Assembly (NCBI GenBank): GCA_900553895.1
Contig: USFB01000017.1
Location: 1 to 37,357, forward strand
Reading direction: 5' to 3'
DNA length: 37,357 bases
DNA from: an uncultured bacterium
GTDB taxonomy: Bacteria; Cyanobacteriota; Vampirovibrionia; Gastranaerophilales; Gastranaerophilaceae
Under the pieces are notes generated by a model. It was not told where the DNA came from and searched no databases. It worked only from the letters and a program-made list of their open reading frames with translations. The position numbers and the translations under genes are program-made. Positions 24,360 to 32,950 of the stretch are shown here, in pieces; position 1 is the first letter of the stretch, and every line of letters begins with the position of its first letter.

Positions 24360-27032
24360 TTACCCTTCTTTCCAGGTTGTGCCATAATTAATGTCAACAT
24401 CAAGCGGAATTTTTAGATTTTGGTCTTTGAGTGCCATACAGTCTAAAATAATAGATTTTAATTGTTCTAATTCGTCTTTTGGAACTTCAAAAACAAGTTC
24501 ATCATGTACTTGCATAATCATTTTAGTTTTCATTTTGTCAATTGCTTTATCTACACGAATCATCGCAATTTTAATCAAATCAGCAGCGGTTCCTTGCAAA
24601 GGCTGATTAATTGCAGCGCGTTGAGCAAATTCTCTTATTTGGTAATTAGAACTGTGAAGTTCAGACGCTAAGTATCTTTTACGTCCAAAAGCTGTTTCAA
24701 CATATCCGTTTTGGGCTACAAACTCGACTTCATTATTCATGTATTCTTTAACTTTCGGATAAGTTTCAAAATATTTATCTATAAACTCTTGAGCTTCCGC
24801 ATTAGTTATACCCAAACTTTTTGCCAAACCATATTTAGATTGACCGTATACAATACCGAAATTAACAGCCTTAGCGCGTCTTCTCATTTCTTTCGTAACG
24901 TCTTTTAGTTCTACTCCAAAGACTTTTGCGGCAGTCATTGCGTGAACATCTTCACCGCTAGTAAACGCGTGGATTAAATGTTCATCACCTGAAACATGCG
25001 CTAACAATCTCAATTCGATTTGCGAATAATCGGCTGATAAAATCAATGAGTTTTCTTTATCCATAGCGCAAAAAGCTGAACGGATTTTATTTCCTTCCTC
25101 GCTTCTTATCGGAATATTTTGTAAATTCGGATTTGAAGAAGAAAGACGTCCCGTAACCGTCAATGCTTGATTATAAGTTGTATGAATTCTACCGTCTTTT
25201 TTACTGATAAGAGTTGGCAAAGCATCAGTATAAGTAGATTTGAGTTTCGCAAATTTTCTATGCTGCAAAATGTATTCACAAATTTCATACTCTTGCGCCA
25301 TTTCTTCTAAAACATCTGCACTTGTAGAGCGAGATTTTTTCTTTTTAGTTTTTAATTCTAATTTGTCAAAAAGAACTTCTGCAACTTGTTTTGGCGAATT
25401 GATGTTAAATGGTTCGCCAGCAAGCTGATATATCAAATCTTCCAGCTCTGCAAGTTTTTCAGTCATATAAGAAGAAAGCTCTTTTAAATATTCACAATCA
25501 ATTGCAACGCCGGTGTGTTCCATTTTAGCAAGAACTAAAGTCAATGGAATTTCAATCTCGTTGACAATTTTTTGTTCCCTCTCGTCTAAATTCTTTTGCC
25601 AATATTCATAAAGCCTAAAAATAGTGTGCGCTTCATCGCATTTACCGATTTCAGACTCGTTAGACAGAATAATATGATTCAAAAAATCTAAAGCTTGAGC
25701 TTCAAGCGTATGTTTCCTGTTAGGATCTTTAACATAACTTGCTAAAAGTACATCATATTCTAAACCTTTTAATGTATAGCCATTGTTCAAAAGCAAATGA
25801 TAATCAGATTTTGCATCAAATCCGATTTTCTTAACATTCGGATTTTCAATAATAGGTTTAAGTTTTTCTACTTCGTTTGTGTCAAAGAAGAAATTTTCAC
25901 CGTCCGAAACAGAAGCTGCAGCTAATTTACCTTCGTTTGAATAGAACTTCATTGCGATTCGTTCGGCATTTTCTAGCTGTGCCAAAATTACATTAACATT
26001 ACTTGAATCAGCTACCTTGAATTCAAGCTTAACATCTTCCTCTGTTTCCTTTATTGCTTGCGCAAAAAGGCTCTGTTGCATGTTATCTTGTTGCTGTGTT
26101 TGATTAAACAAATTTAAATTTTCACTCACTTTAATTTTTGCATCTGGATTAAAAGAAGTTAAAATTTTCTCAATGTTTTTAATAAATGTGTAAAATTGCA
26201 TTTTTCTTAAAAACGCTGAAACTTCATCTATCTTAGGCAATGTAACAGTTGCGGTATCTATATCAAAATCTAGTTCAACATCTCTAACAATTGTAGCTAA
26301 ATCTTTTGATAAAATTGCTATGTCTTTTTGCTCACAAATCTTTTTCTGAACAGCTTTTTCCGGAATATTATCACAATCAGCCAAAACATCTTCAAGGTGT
26401 TTATATCTGTTTAAAAGCTTTTGTGCTGTTTTCTCTCCGATGCCACGAATTCCCGGTATATTATCGGCGGTATCTCCGCGCAAACCCTTATAATCAATTA
26501 CTTGGTCAGGATATACTCCAAGCTTTTCGTAAACTTTGTTCCAGTCATATTCAATTAATTCCCCTTTCGATGGGATAAGAACTTTTACGGTTCCTTCTTT
26601 ATCAATAAGTTGAAAACTATCTTGATCACCGGTCAGGATAAGTGTGTTATCGCCTTTTTCTGACGCATTTTTAGAAATTGTTCCAATAATATCATCCGCT
26701 TCAAAACCTTCTTTGGTGATAATAGGGATATCAAATGCTTTTAAGCCTTCACAAATTATACTCAATTGACTGCGCATAGTATCAGGCATAGCCTCTCGGT
26801 TTGCTTTGTATGCTTCAAATTTTTCGGTTCTAAATGTTCTTCTGCTAACGTCAAAAGCTACAGCTATGTAGTCAGGGCGTATTTTTGTTAAAAGGTCAAA
26901 TATTGATTTAAAGAAACCATAAACTGCCCAAGTCGGCTGGTTCTCTGAATTTTTCATACCAGTTCTTTCTAGCGCAAAAAACTGGCGGTAGGCCAACGCA
27001 TGTCCATCTATTAGAATTAAAGTTTTTGACAT
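24360..27032 (-). CDS. polA: DNA polymerase I
   Basis: 890 residues, normal for Pol I, acting in Okazaki fragment processing and repair. The 5' nuclease domain (1-290) has ADD (112-114) and GDQDSFQL (135-142). The polymerase domain has motif A SADYSQIELR (666-675, Asp 668), motif B RRRAKAVNFGIVYG (717-730) and motif C VHDELVFEV (842-850, Asp 844). The central 3'-5' exonuclease-like domain (about 330-480) lacks the DxE of Exo I: AMKFYSNEG stands in its place, so proofreading is probably lost, as in Thermus and Bacillus Pol I. Preceded by GGGGAG and a TATAAT. The 24189-24359 gap before tatD has only a weak hairpin (24284-24302) and no gene. Confidence 0.97.
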   Translation of the reverse strand: MSKTLILIDGHALAYRQFFALERTGMKNSENQPTWAVYGFFKSIFDLLTKIRPDYIAVAFDVSRRTFRTEKFEAYKANREAMPDTMRSQLSIICEGLKAFDIPIITKEGFEADDIIGTISKNASEKGDNTLILTGDQDSFQLIDKEGTVKVLIPSKGELIEYDWNKVYEKLGVYPDQVIDYKGLRGDTADNIPGIRGIGEKTAQKLLNRYKHLEDVLADCDNIPEKAVQKKICEQKDIAILSKDLATIVRDVELDFDIDTATVTLPKIDEVSAFLRKMQFYTFIKNIEKILTSFNPDAKIKVSENLNLFNQTQQQDNMQQSLFAQAIKETEEDVKLEFKVADSSNVNVILAQLENAERIAMKFYSNEGKLAAASVSDGENFFFDTNEVEKLKPIIENPNVKKIGFDAKSDYHLLLNNGYTLKGLEYDVLLASYVKDPNRKHTLEAQALDFLNHIILSNESEIGKCDEAHTIFRLYEYWQKNLDEREQKIVNEIEIPLTLVLAKMEHTGVAIDCEYLKELSSYMTEKLAELEDLIYQLAGEPFNINSPKQVAEVLFDKLELKTKKKKSRSTSADVLEEMAQEYEICEYILQHRKFAKLKSTYTDALPTLISKKDGRIHTTYNQALTVTGRLSSSNPNLQNIPIRSEEGNKIRSAFCAMDKENSLILSADYSQIELRLLAHVSGDEHLIHAFTSGEDVHAMTAAKVFGVELKDVTKEMRRRAKAVNFGIVYGQSKYGLAKSLGITNAEAQEFIDKYFETYPKVKEYMNNEVEFVAQNGYVETAFGRKRYLASELHSSNYQIREFAQRAAINQPLQGTAADLIKIAMIRVDKAIDKMKTKMIMQVHDELVFEVPKDELEQLKSIILDCMALKDQNLKIPLDVDINYGTTWKEG

Positions 27033-27091
27033 AAAATACTCCCCGTTTTTTATATTATATCACAAGTTTATTCTTAGTTTTCAATAATAAA

Positions 27092-27120
27092 TAAAGGCGC
27101 GAACGAAGTTCGCGCCTTTA
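27092..27120 (-). terminator. Terminator of the birA-oad operon
   Basis: TAAAGGCGCGAAC pairs perfectly with GTTCGCGCCTTTA across a 3-nt loop, followed on the minus strand by a T-rich stretch. It lies between oadB and polA, which are both transcribed leftward. Confidence 0.88.
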
Positions 27121-27130
27121 TTTATTATTT

Positions 27131-27160
27131 TGTAGGTCAGGCACCGCCTGACATTAACCT
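27131..27160 (+). repeat. Small dispersed hairpin (copy 1)
   Basis: GTCAGGC-ACC-GCCTGAC flanked by TGTAG and ATTAACCT, right after the oadB stop on the other strand. Copy 2 at 31247-31281 (opposite strand) shares flanks and structure with compensatory stem changes. Confidence 0.6.
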
Positions 27161-27162
27161 AA

Positions 27163-28332
27163 TTAGTGGCAAAGTGCTAGAAGAACACCTGCTGCAACAG
27201 CAGAACCGATTACACCTGCAACGTTAGGACCCATTGCGTGCATTAACAAGAAGTTTTGAGGGTTAGCTTCAAGACCGACTTTGTTAGATACACGAGCTGC
27301 CATTGGAACTGCAGAAACACCTGCTGAACCAATAAGTGGGTTGATTTTTGTTTTTGAGAATAAGTTCATTAATTTAGCCATCAATACACCTGCTGCAGTT
27401 GCAACTGAGAATGCAATGATACCTAAAACTAAGATTTTCAATGTTTCTAAAGTTAAGAAGTGGTCATATTGTAATTTTAAACCAACAGCCAAACCTAAGA
27501 AAATTGTAACGATGTTGATTAAAGCGTTTTGCATTGTTTCTGATAATCTTTCAACAACACCACATTCTTTACACAAATTACCGAATGTCAACATACCTAC
27601 TAGAGGGCAAGCATCAGGCAAGAAGATTGCACAAAGAACAAGAACTACAAGAGGGAAAGTGATTTTTTCTCTCTTAGAAACTTCTCTTAACTGTGTCATT
27701 TGAATTTTTCTTTCAGCTTCAGTTGTCAACAACTTCATTATAGGAGGTTGAATTAATGGAACTAAAGCCATGTAAGAGTATGCTGCAACTGCAATTGCAC
27801 CCAATAAATCAGGAGCTAATCTTGAAGTTACGAAAATTGAAGTAGGACCGTCAGCACCACCAATGATACCGATTGAACCGGCTTCAGGTAAGCTGAATCC
27901 TAAGAACAATGCTAAGAATAATGCACCAAAGATACCAAACTGTGCTGCACCACCTAATAATGCTGTTTTAGGGTTTGCAATCAATGGACCGAAGTCTGTC
28001 ATTGCACCAACACCCATGAAAATAATCAATGGGAAAATACCGATAGCAGGGTCGATACCTACTTTATAAACGAATTGCTGAAAACCGTGGTCGCAAGGGA
28101 AGTTTGCAATCAAACCTCCGAATGCGATAGGAACAAGTAGTAATGGTTCAAATTGCTTTTTGATACCTAACCAAAGTAGGAATAAACAAATGAATACCAT
28201 TAATATTTGTCCGTACATGTGTAAAAATTGTTCTACACTATTTTGAATTGTTGGATCAGCAGGAAGAACGAAGTTCACGATACCTGTTGAATTCCAAAGG
28301 TTTATTAAACCATCTTGAATACTAATCGCCAT
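27163..28332 (-). CDS. oadB: Sodium-pumping decarboxylase, beta (membrane) subunit
   Basis: 389 residues, with about nine to eleven membrane helices. This subunit decarboxylates the carboxybiotin of the alpha subunit and exports Na+. The signature GGADGPTSIFV (158-168, with Asp 161 as the conserved membrane carboxylate) and SAGVSAVPMAARVSNKVG (in the last third) are intact. The N-terminal ~30 residues are amphipathic. Homologues serve oxaloacetate, methylmalonyl-CoA and glutaconyl-CoA decarboxylases; the alpha subunit here points to oxaloacetate. Last gene of the operon, 19 bp after oadA, with its own AAAGGA. Confidence 0.93.
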   Translation of the reverse strand: MAISIQDGLINLWNSTGIVNFVLPADPTIQNSVEQFLHMYGQILMVFICLFLLWLGIKKQFEPLLLVPIAFGGLIANFPCDHGFQQFVYKVGIDPAIGIFPLIIFMGVGAMTDFGPLIANPKTALLGGAAQFGIFGALFLALFLGFSLPEAGSIGIIGGADGPTSIFVTSRLAPDLLGAIAVAAYSYMALVPLIQPPIMKLLTTEAERKIQMTQLREVSKREKITFPLVVLVLCAIFLPDACPLVGMLTFGNLCKECGVVERLSETMQNALINIVTIFLGLAVGLKLQYDHFLTLETLKILVLGIIAFSVATAAGVLMAKLMNLFSKTKINPLIGSAGVSAVPMAARVSNKVGLEANPQNFLLMHAMGPNVAGVIGSAVAAGVLLALCH

Positions 28333-28351
28333 TTCTAACGTCCTTTCCTAA

Positions 28352-30157
28352 CTAACCGATAACTACCAATGTTTGACCGGTAATAATTTTATCACCTTGA
28401 GCAACTTCGATAGCTTGAACAGTACCAGCTTTTGGTGATTTAACTTCTGTTTCCATCTTCATAGCTTCAACAACCAATAATACATCGCCTTCCGCTACTT
28501 CATCACCTTCAGCTACTTCTAGTCTTAATACGTTACCAGGTAAAGCTGCTTTAACTTCTTCGCCTTCAGCAGAACCAGAAGATGCTTTTTGTTCAATACC
28601 TGCTTTTACATTAATGTCATAAGCTTTGCCGTTTACAGTTGCTTTATCACCTTCAAGCTTAACTGCGTAGTTTTTGCCGTTAACCTTAACTGTGTATTCA
28701 CCGTTTGAAGATGCTTGAGCAGCAGGTGCAGCTTCTTTATTAGCAGTTTTATTAACTGAAACTTTACCTTTACCAAGCAAGAATTCAATACCTTTATCTA
28801 CATTGCCATCTTTACAAGCTGCAGAAATAAAGATGTTTTCATCAGTTGTAGGAAGTCCTGCTTCTTCAAGTCTTTTCTTAGCTGCTTCAATACCTTTTTC
28901 AGGATCTTTTTCGTTAATATCAACAACTTTTTCAGTTGTAGGTTCCATACCAACTTTTTCTTGAGCCCATTTTACTAATTCAGGATCAGGTTCGCAAGGA
29001 GTTTTGCCGAAGTAACCAAGAAGCATTTTTGCGTAACCAGGGTTAGCTTGTTGCCATGGTTCAGGAGTGATTGCGTTCAAGAATGATTGTTGAGCATAGA
29101 ATTGAGAAACAGGAGTTACAGATGTAGCAAAACCGCCTCTTTCAACAACTTCTTTCATGTTAGCAATAAGTTTAGGGAACTTGTCTAACATACCCATATC
29201 TTTTAATTGGTTAACAGTTGTAGCTGTTGCACCACCAGGAAGTGGAGCTTGAATTAGAATTGGGTTTACAGCCAAAGAAATTGGAGAGATAGGATAATCT
29301 TTCATACATTCCTTGAAGATTTCTTCTGTTTCCATAATTTTCTTAATATCTAAGCCTAAATCGTATTCAGTACCTTTTAATGCGTGCCACATAGAAATAA
29401 TATCAGGTTGACCTGTACCGCCTGAAACAGGTTTCATAGCTAAGTCAATACCGTCAGCACCACCATCAAGAGCAGCCAAGTATGCTGCTAAACCAGTACC
29501 TGCTGTTTCGTGAGAGTGGAAACGTATATGAGCATCTTGACCCAATAATTCACGAGCCATTTTAACAGTTTCGTAAACTTTTCTAGGGTGAGATGTACCT
29601 GAAGCATCTTTGAATGCCAAGCTATCAAATGGCAAGCCTGAATCTAAGATGTTTCTCAAAACTCTTTCATAGAAAGCAACGTCATGTGCGCCTTCGCAAC
29701 CGTAAGGAAGTTCCATCATAGTGATTGTAACTTCGTGCTGCATACCGTATTTTTTAATTGAGTTTGCAGAATCAACCAAGTTGTTTACATCGTTCAATGC
29801 ATCAAAGTTTCTAACTACGTTTACGCCGTGTTTTGCAAACATTTTTGCGTGCAAGTCGATAATATCACGAGGTTGAGAGTTAAGACCAACAACGTTTACG
29901 CCTCTTGCTAAAGATTGTAATTTGATGTCCGGTCCAACTGCAGCTCTGATTTTATCCATTGTTTCAAAAGCATTTTCATTACAGAAAAATATTGGAGCTT
30001 GGAATCTTGCGCCACCTGCTGTTTCAAAGTGTTTTAGACCTGCGCTTACAGCTGATTGTAAAGCAGGAATAAAATCATCTACAAGAACTTTTGCCCCGTA
30101 AATTGATTGGAAACCGTCACGGAATGACGTATCCATAACCTTAATTAATTTTGTCAT
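28352..30157 (-). CDS. oadA: Oxaloacetate decarboxylase alpha subunit (carboxyltransferase-biotin carrier)
   Basis: 601 residues. The carboxyltransferase barrel (1-290) has DTSFRDGFQS (9-18), the Lys of AFKDASG (183) and RFHSHETAG (His 214, His 216), i.e. the metal ligands of the pyruvate carboxylase/transcarboxylase 5S type. A conserved PYC_OADA region follows (to about 460), then an Ala/Lys-rich linker, and a biotinyl domain with EAMKMET in which Lys 567 lies 34 residues from the end. The barrel start reads DTSF where most have DTTL. It transfers CO2 from oxaloacetate (or a pyruvate-type acid) to biotin. It lies between oadG and oadB. Confidence 0.93.
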   Translation of the reverse strand: MTKLIKVMDTSFRDGFQSIYGAKVLVDDFIPALQSAVSAGLKHFETAGGARFQAPIFFCNENAFETMDKIRAAVGPDIKLQSLARGVNVVGLNSQPRDIIDLHAKMFAKHGVNVVRNFDALNDVNNLVDSANSIKKYGMQHEVTITMMELPYGCEGAHDVAFYERVLRNILDSGLPFDSLAFKDASGTSHPRKVYETVKMARELLGQDAHIRFHSHETAGTGLAAYLAALDGGADGIDLAMKPVSGGTGQPDIISMWHALKGTEYDLGLDIKKIMETEEIFKECMKDYPISPISLAVNPILIQAPLPGGATATTVNQLKDMGMLDKFPKLIANMKEVVERGGFATSVTPVSQFYAQQSFLNAITPEPWQQANPGYAKMLLGYFGKTPCEPDPELVKWAQEKVGMEPTTEKVVDINEKDPEKGIEAAKKRLEEAGLPTTDENIFISAACKDGNVDKGIEFLLGKGKVSVNKTANKEAAPAAQASSNGEYTVKVNGKNYAVKLEGDKATVNGKAYDINVKAGIEQKASSGSAEGEEVKAALPGNVLRLEVAEGDEVAEGDVLLVVEAMKMETEVKSPKAGTVQAIEVAQGDKIITGQTLVVIG

Positions 30158-30186
30158 ATTTATACCCTTTCTTACTTTTATAAAAT

Positions 30187-30429
30187 TTATCTTTTAAACA
30201 TTGCTGCAACAATAGCGGCTGCGATTTCTGAATCGTCGCCTTTTGCAACTTTCTTTTTAGCACCACCTGCTACTTGAGGAACAGGTTCCGGCCAAATTGT
30301 ATTTAACTTGGCAACAACTTTTGACATGCAATTCATGGCAAAAATCAAGATGCACAAGAAGATAAATACAGTACCCATGCCAACGCACATTACTGCAAGC
30401 CCTTCATTGAAAATTTCTACTACGTTCAT
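30187..30429 (-). CDS. oadG: Sodium-pumping decarboxylase, gamma subunit
   Basis: 80 residues: a single N-terminal membrane helix (about 10-33, GLAVMCVGMGTVFIFLCILIF) and a short polar tail (KKKVAKGDDSEIAAAIVAAM) of the OadG type. It anchors and assembles the alpha and beta subunits. Its ATG overlaps the birA stop (30426-30429), showing translational coupling. AGGAG precedes the start. Confidence 0.9.
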   Translation of the reverse strand: MNVVEIFNEGLAVMCVGMGTVFIFLCILIFAMNCMSKVVAKLNTIWPEPVPQVAGGAKKKVAKGDDSEIAAAIVAAMFKR

Positions 30430-31145
30430 AAAATATCTCCTATTAAAAGTGTATGTAATTTATTATCTTTGTCTTTTAAAATTAAAGCTCCTGTATCAGT
30501 TATACCTTCAGCAATTCCACTGATTTGTTTATCAAAAACTTTTACAGTTATCTCTTTATTGAAAAATCCGGCTCTCTTTTCATAATCATTTTTGATTAAC
30601 AAAAACCCGTTTTCAATAAATCTATCATATAACAAACAAAATTTTTCTAATAGTTTTTTTAAGAAAATTTTTCTATCTATAAAACGCCCCGTTTCAACAT
30701 TTAAAGATGTTGCAGGCTGATTGATTTTGGATAAAAAATCTATCTTTGTATTCAAATTTACGCCGAAACCTAAAACTAAACCTTCAAGTTTTCCGTTTTC
30801 AATAACGCCTTCGGCTAAAATTCCCGATATTTTTTTTCCGTTAATTTGAATATCGTTTGGCCATTTTATAGTCGGTGTAACTCCGTAATCTTCAAATGTT
30901 TGGGCAAGCATTAAACACAAAAATTGTGTTAAATTTGAATAAATTTCTTTCATCTCATCAGACGGTTTCAGAACTAAGCTTGCATAGATGTTATCTTTGC
31001 CTGCATAAGACCATTTTCTATCTAATCTTCCGCGCCCGTTTGTCTGATTATCAGTGTATATTAGGGTCATGTCGTTGTAATCTTTTATATGCTCTTTTGC
31101 ATATTTATTCGTTGACTCAACTTCTTCTAAAAAAATTAATTCCAT
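30426..31145 (-). CDS. birA: Biotin-protein ligase (single-domain BirA)
   Basis: 239 residues, catalytic and C-terminal domains only; the N-terminal DNA-binding helix-turn-helix of E. coli BirA is missing, so it cannot repress by that route. The GRGRLDRKW loop (37-45), KWPNDI (94-99), KKISGILAE (104-112) and GFGVNLN (126-132) form the biotinyl-AMP site. It is the first gene of the operon with oadG-oadA-oadB; its likely substrate is the EAMKMET Lys of OadA two genes downstream. It has no Shine-Dalgarno: a TATAAT lies 7 nt before the ATG. Confidence 0.95.
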   Translation of the reverse strand: MELIFLEEVESTNKYAKEHIKDYNDMTLIYTDNQTNGRGRLDRKWSYAGKDNIYASLVLKPSDEMKEIYSNLTQFLCLMLAQTFEDYGVTPTIKWPNDIQINGKKISGILAEGVIENGKLEGLVLGFGVNLNTKIDFLSKINQPATSLNVETGRFIDRKIFLKKLLEKFCLLYDRFIENGFLLIKNDYEKRAGFFNKEITVKVFDKQISGIAEGITDTGALILKDKDNKLHTLLIGDIL

Positions 31146-31152
31146 GACTTTA

Positions 31153-31158
31153 ATTATA
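31153..31158 (-). promoter_or_regulatory. -10 box directly upstream of birA
   Basis: TATAAT on the minus strand ends 7 nt before the ATG at 31145, so transcription of the birA-oad operon would begin at or beside the start codon (leaderless). No clear -35 is seen. Confidence 0.5.
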
Positions 31159-31246
31159 TAATAAACAAGGTTATCTTTTTTTTGTTTTTATAATAAAAGC
31201 TAATTTGTATATTATTATTTCAAGAGCAATGAGTAAGTAGATTTAA

Positions 31247-31281
31247 TAGGTCAATGTTGGGCAGGTATGCCCAACCGACAA
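31247..31281 (-). repeat. Small dispersed hairpin (copy 2)
   Basis: On the minus strand the stem reads GTTGGGCA-TACC-TGCCCAAC, with flanks TTGTCG and ATTGACCTA that match copy 1 at 27131-27160. Relative to copy 1 two stem pairs are replaced by complementary pairs. It lies about 100 bp upstream of birA. Confidence 0.6.
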
Positions 31282-31290
31282 TTACCTAAA

Positions 31291-31580
31291 GGGTGACTTG
31301 ACGTTTCAAATAAAACTTGTAGATTTTTTTTGTCACCCGTCCCAATGTCTACGTGTGTAGCTTTCGCCCTCTTTCTTCCAATCCTGTAACTCCATCTAAA
31401 GAGTGACTCTGCATTTCAATTCCAACCAGTACTTTCACTCTTGTCGCCCGCCCCAATGTCTACGTGCGTAGCTCTCAAACCCCACGCCCATCTTGTAATT
31501 CTATCTCAAGGGTGACTCAGCATTTCAATTCCAACCAGTACTTTCACTCATGTCACCCGTCCCAATATCTACGTGCGTAG
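31291..31580. repeat. Three tandem ~110-bp repeats with internal palindromes
   Basis: Copies start at 31291, 31401 and 31510 (periods 110 and 109; the third is partial). Each begins GGGTGACT (GAGTGACT in copy 2), continues CATTTCAATTCCAACCAGTA in copies 2 and 3, and then has GTCACCCGTCCCAAT and CTACGTGCGTAG. Thus each unit has a GGGTGAC/GTCACCC pair about 47 nt across and a CTACG-TG-CGTAG palindrome. Copies 2 and 3 are the closest. This region sits between birA and the 31656 gene and holds no gene that I can support. Confidence 0.8.
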
Positions 31581-31585
31581 CACAA

Positions 31586-31615
31586 GAAAAAGCCACTTGC
31601 AATGGAGTAAGTGGC
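31586..31615 (-). terminator. Terminator of the 31656 gene
   Basis: GCCACTT (31592-31598 on the plus strand) pairs with AAGTGGC (31609-31615); read on the minus strand the stem is followed by CTTTTTCTT. It is about 40 bp past the stop codon. Confidence 0.82.
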
Positions 31616-31655
31616 AGGGAAAAGGAAAAAGGGATTAAAAAGGGAAAATTTAAAC

Positions 31656-32798
31656 TTATGAGAAGATACCGAACGTACGTTCAATGTTATCGCTTATTAC
31701 CTTTTTAACTGAATCGTATTCCGTTTTTAGTGCTTCACGTTCGGTTTCTAATTTAGATAATTCCATATCATATTTTTTGTCTTTTGCATCAATTTGTTTA
31801 GTAGCGTGTTCATATTCAGCTTCAGCTTTAGCATAGGCACGCTTGTCGATAGTCGTAGTAGTTGTTTCTCCAACGTAACTATCGGTCGCGATAGAAGTTG
31901 TATTGAATGAAATATCGCCATTTTTTGAGTCAGTATTTACGATAGAAATAGACATTTTGCCGGATGACAATTGATTTTTAAGCCATTCGCCGTCAGTTGA
32001 AGCGTCTCCACCGAGTTCGCCATCAAATTTGCTTATGCTAATGCATCCGCCAGCTTGCTTGATTTCGTTGTATTTTCTAACGTAGTATTGGAAATCTGAT
32101 TGATCAAAATAACCTTTTGCATCTTCGCCATATTGTTTGTTAAATACGTCTTCGGCATTTTGTTGATAAAGTTTATATCTGTAACTTTTTTCAATAGCGT
32201 TGAATTCGTCGTAAGCTTCTTGAAGCTTTTTGGCTCTTTCTTCATCTCCGCCATTTTTAGCAGAAGTGATTTCATTCATTAAATCGGCTTTGCACTCAAT
32301 ATTTTTATCGCCAAGGTTGCTAAGAATTTTACTTAATTCATCAGGTTTTTCGTTAAGATTAGTAGTACCTTTCGCAATTTCGTTTTCGCTGTTAGTTAAA
32401 TCTAAATCTTCAGGGTTGCCACCATTAGGATTTAACATCCACATAGCGAAAGCGTAAGCATCATCGTCGCTACCAGCATCAGTGAATTTTTGATAAGCTT
32501 CCGCAATGTCATCTTCTACGACTATTCGTCCGTTTTCATCAAAGAGTGTGTATTTGTTTTTCGTGTCAACGGCATCAATACCGAATAAGTTGTTAAAGTT
32601 TGCAGAAATAGTATTGCCGTTATAATCTTTAACTGTTAGAGTTGTTGCATCTAAAGCTTCCAAATAATCTTGATATACTTCATCACTTTTGGTAGCCAAC
32701 TGAACTTTTGCATTCTGAATGGACTGTGCCTGATATTCAACATCATGCATGCGCGCAGTTATTGTTAATAATCTAGCTTGTGACGCTGCCATTCCCAT
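31656..32798 (-). CDS. MGxAAS-family protein (medium form)
   Basis: 380 residues. MGMAASQARLLTITARMHDV matches the start of the 18340 protein (MGMAASQARYLALTARKSNC) closely, and the tail (DMELSKLETEREALKTEYDS...NIERTFGIFS) aligns with its C-terminal coil. The middle (about 55-310) differs and is rich in Asp, Glu, Asn and Lys. Predicted helical ends around a variable domain; no signal peptide, no Cys pattern, no known family. It stands about 9 kb from the 18340 cluster, alone, with its own terminator, and diverges from plsY. A Shine-Dalgarno-like AAGGA lies somewhat far (about 12 nt) from the ATG. Confidence 0.83.
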   Translation of the reverse strand: MGMAASQARLLTITARMHDVEYQAQSIQNAKVQLATKSDEVYQDYLEALDATTLTVKDYNGNTISANFNNLFGIDAVDTKNKYTLFDENGRIVVEDDIAEAYQKFTDAGSDDDAYAFAMWMLNPNGGNPEDLDLTNSENEIAKGTTNLNEKPDELSKILSNLGDKNIECKADLMNEITSAKNGGDEERAKKLQEAYDEFNAIEKSYRYKLYQQNAEDVFNKQYGEDAKGYFDQSDFQYYVRKYNEIKQAGGCISISKFDGELGGDASTDGEWLKNQLSSGKMSISIVNTDSKNGDISFNTTSIATDSYVGETTTTTIDKRAYAKAEAEYEHATKQIDAKDKKYDMELSKLETEREALKTEYDSVKKVISDNIERTFGIFS

Positions 32799-32950
32799 AG
32801 TTCGTAGTTGTCCTTTTTTTTAGTCCCTTTTACATGATTTACGGCACATTCGGGCAAAAACTTTAGGATTTGAAGACGATTTTTGGAAAATTGTTACATT
32901 TCTTCATAAAGATTTTAAGTATAATCTTAATATAATTCAGGAGGGGATAA

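Noticed and set aside
27281..27703. Plus-strand 140-aa ORF antisense to oadB
   Set aside because: Shadow of a conserved membrane protein; no ribosome site and no recognisable features.
31291..31580. CRISPR array or integron attC array
   Set aside because: Units are ~110 bp, with similarity across the whole unit rather than short repeats with unique spacers; no cas genes, integrase or GTTRRRY core sites are seen.
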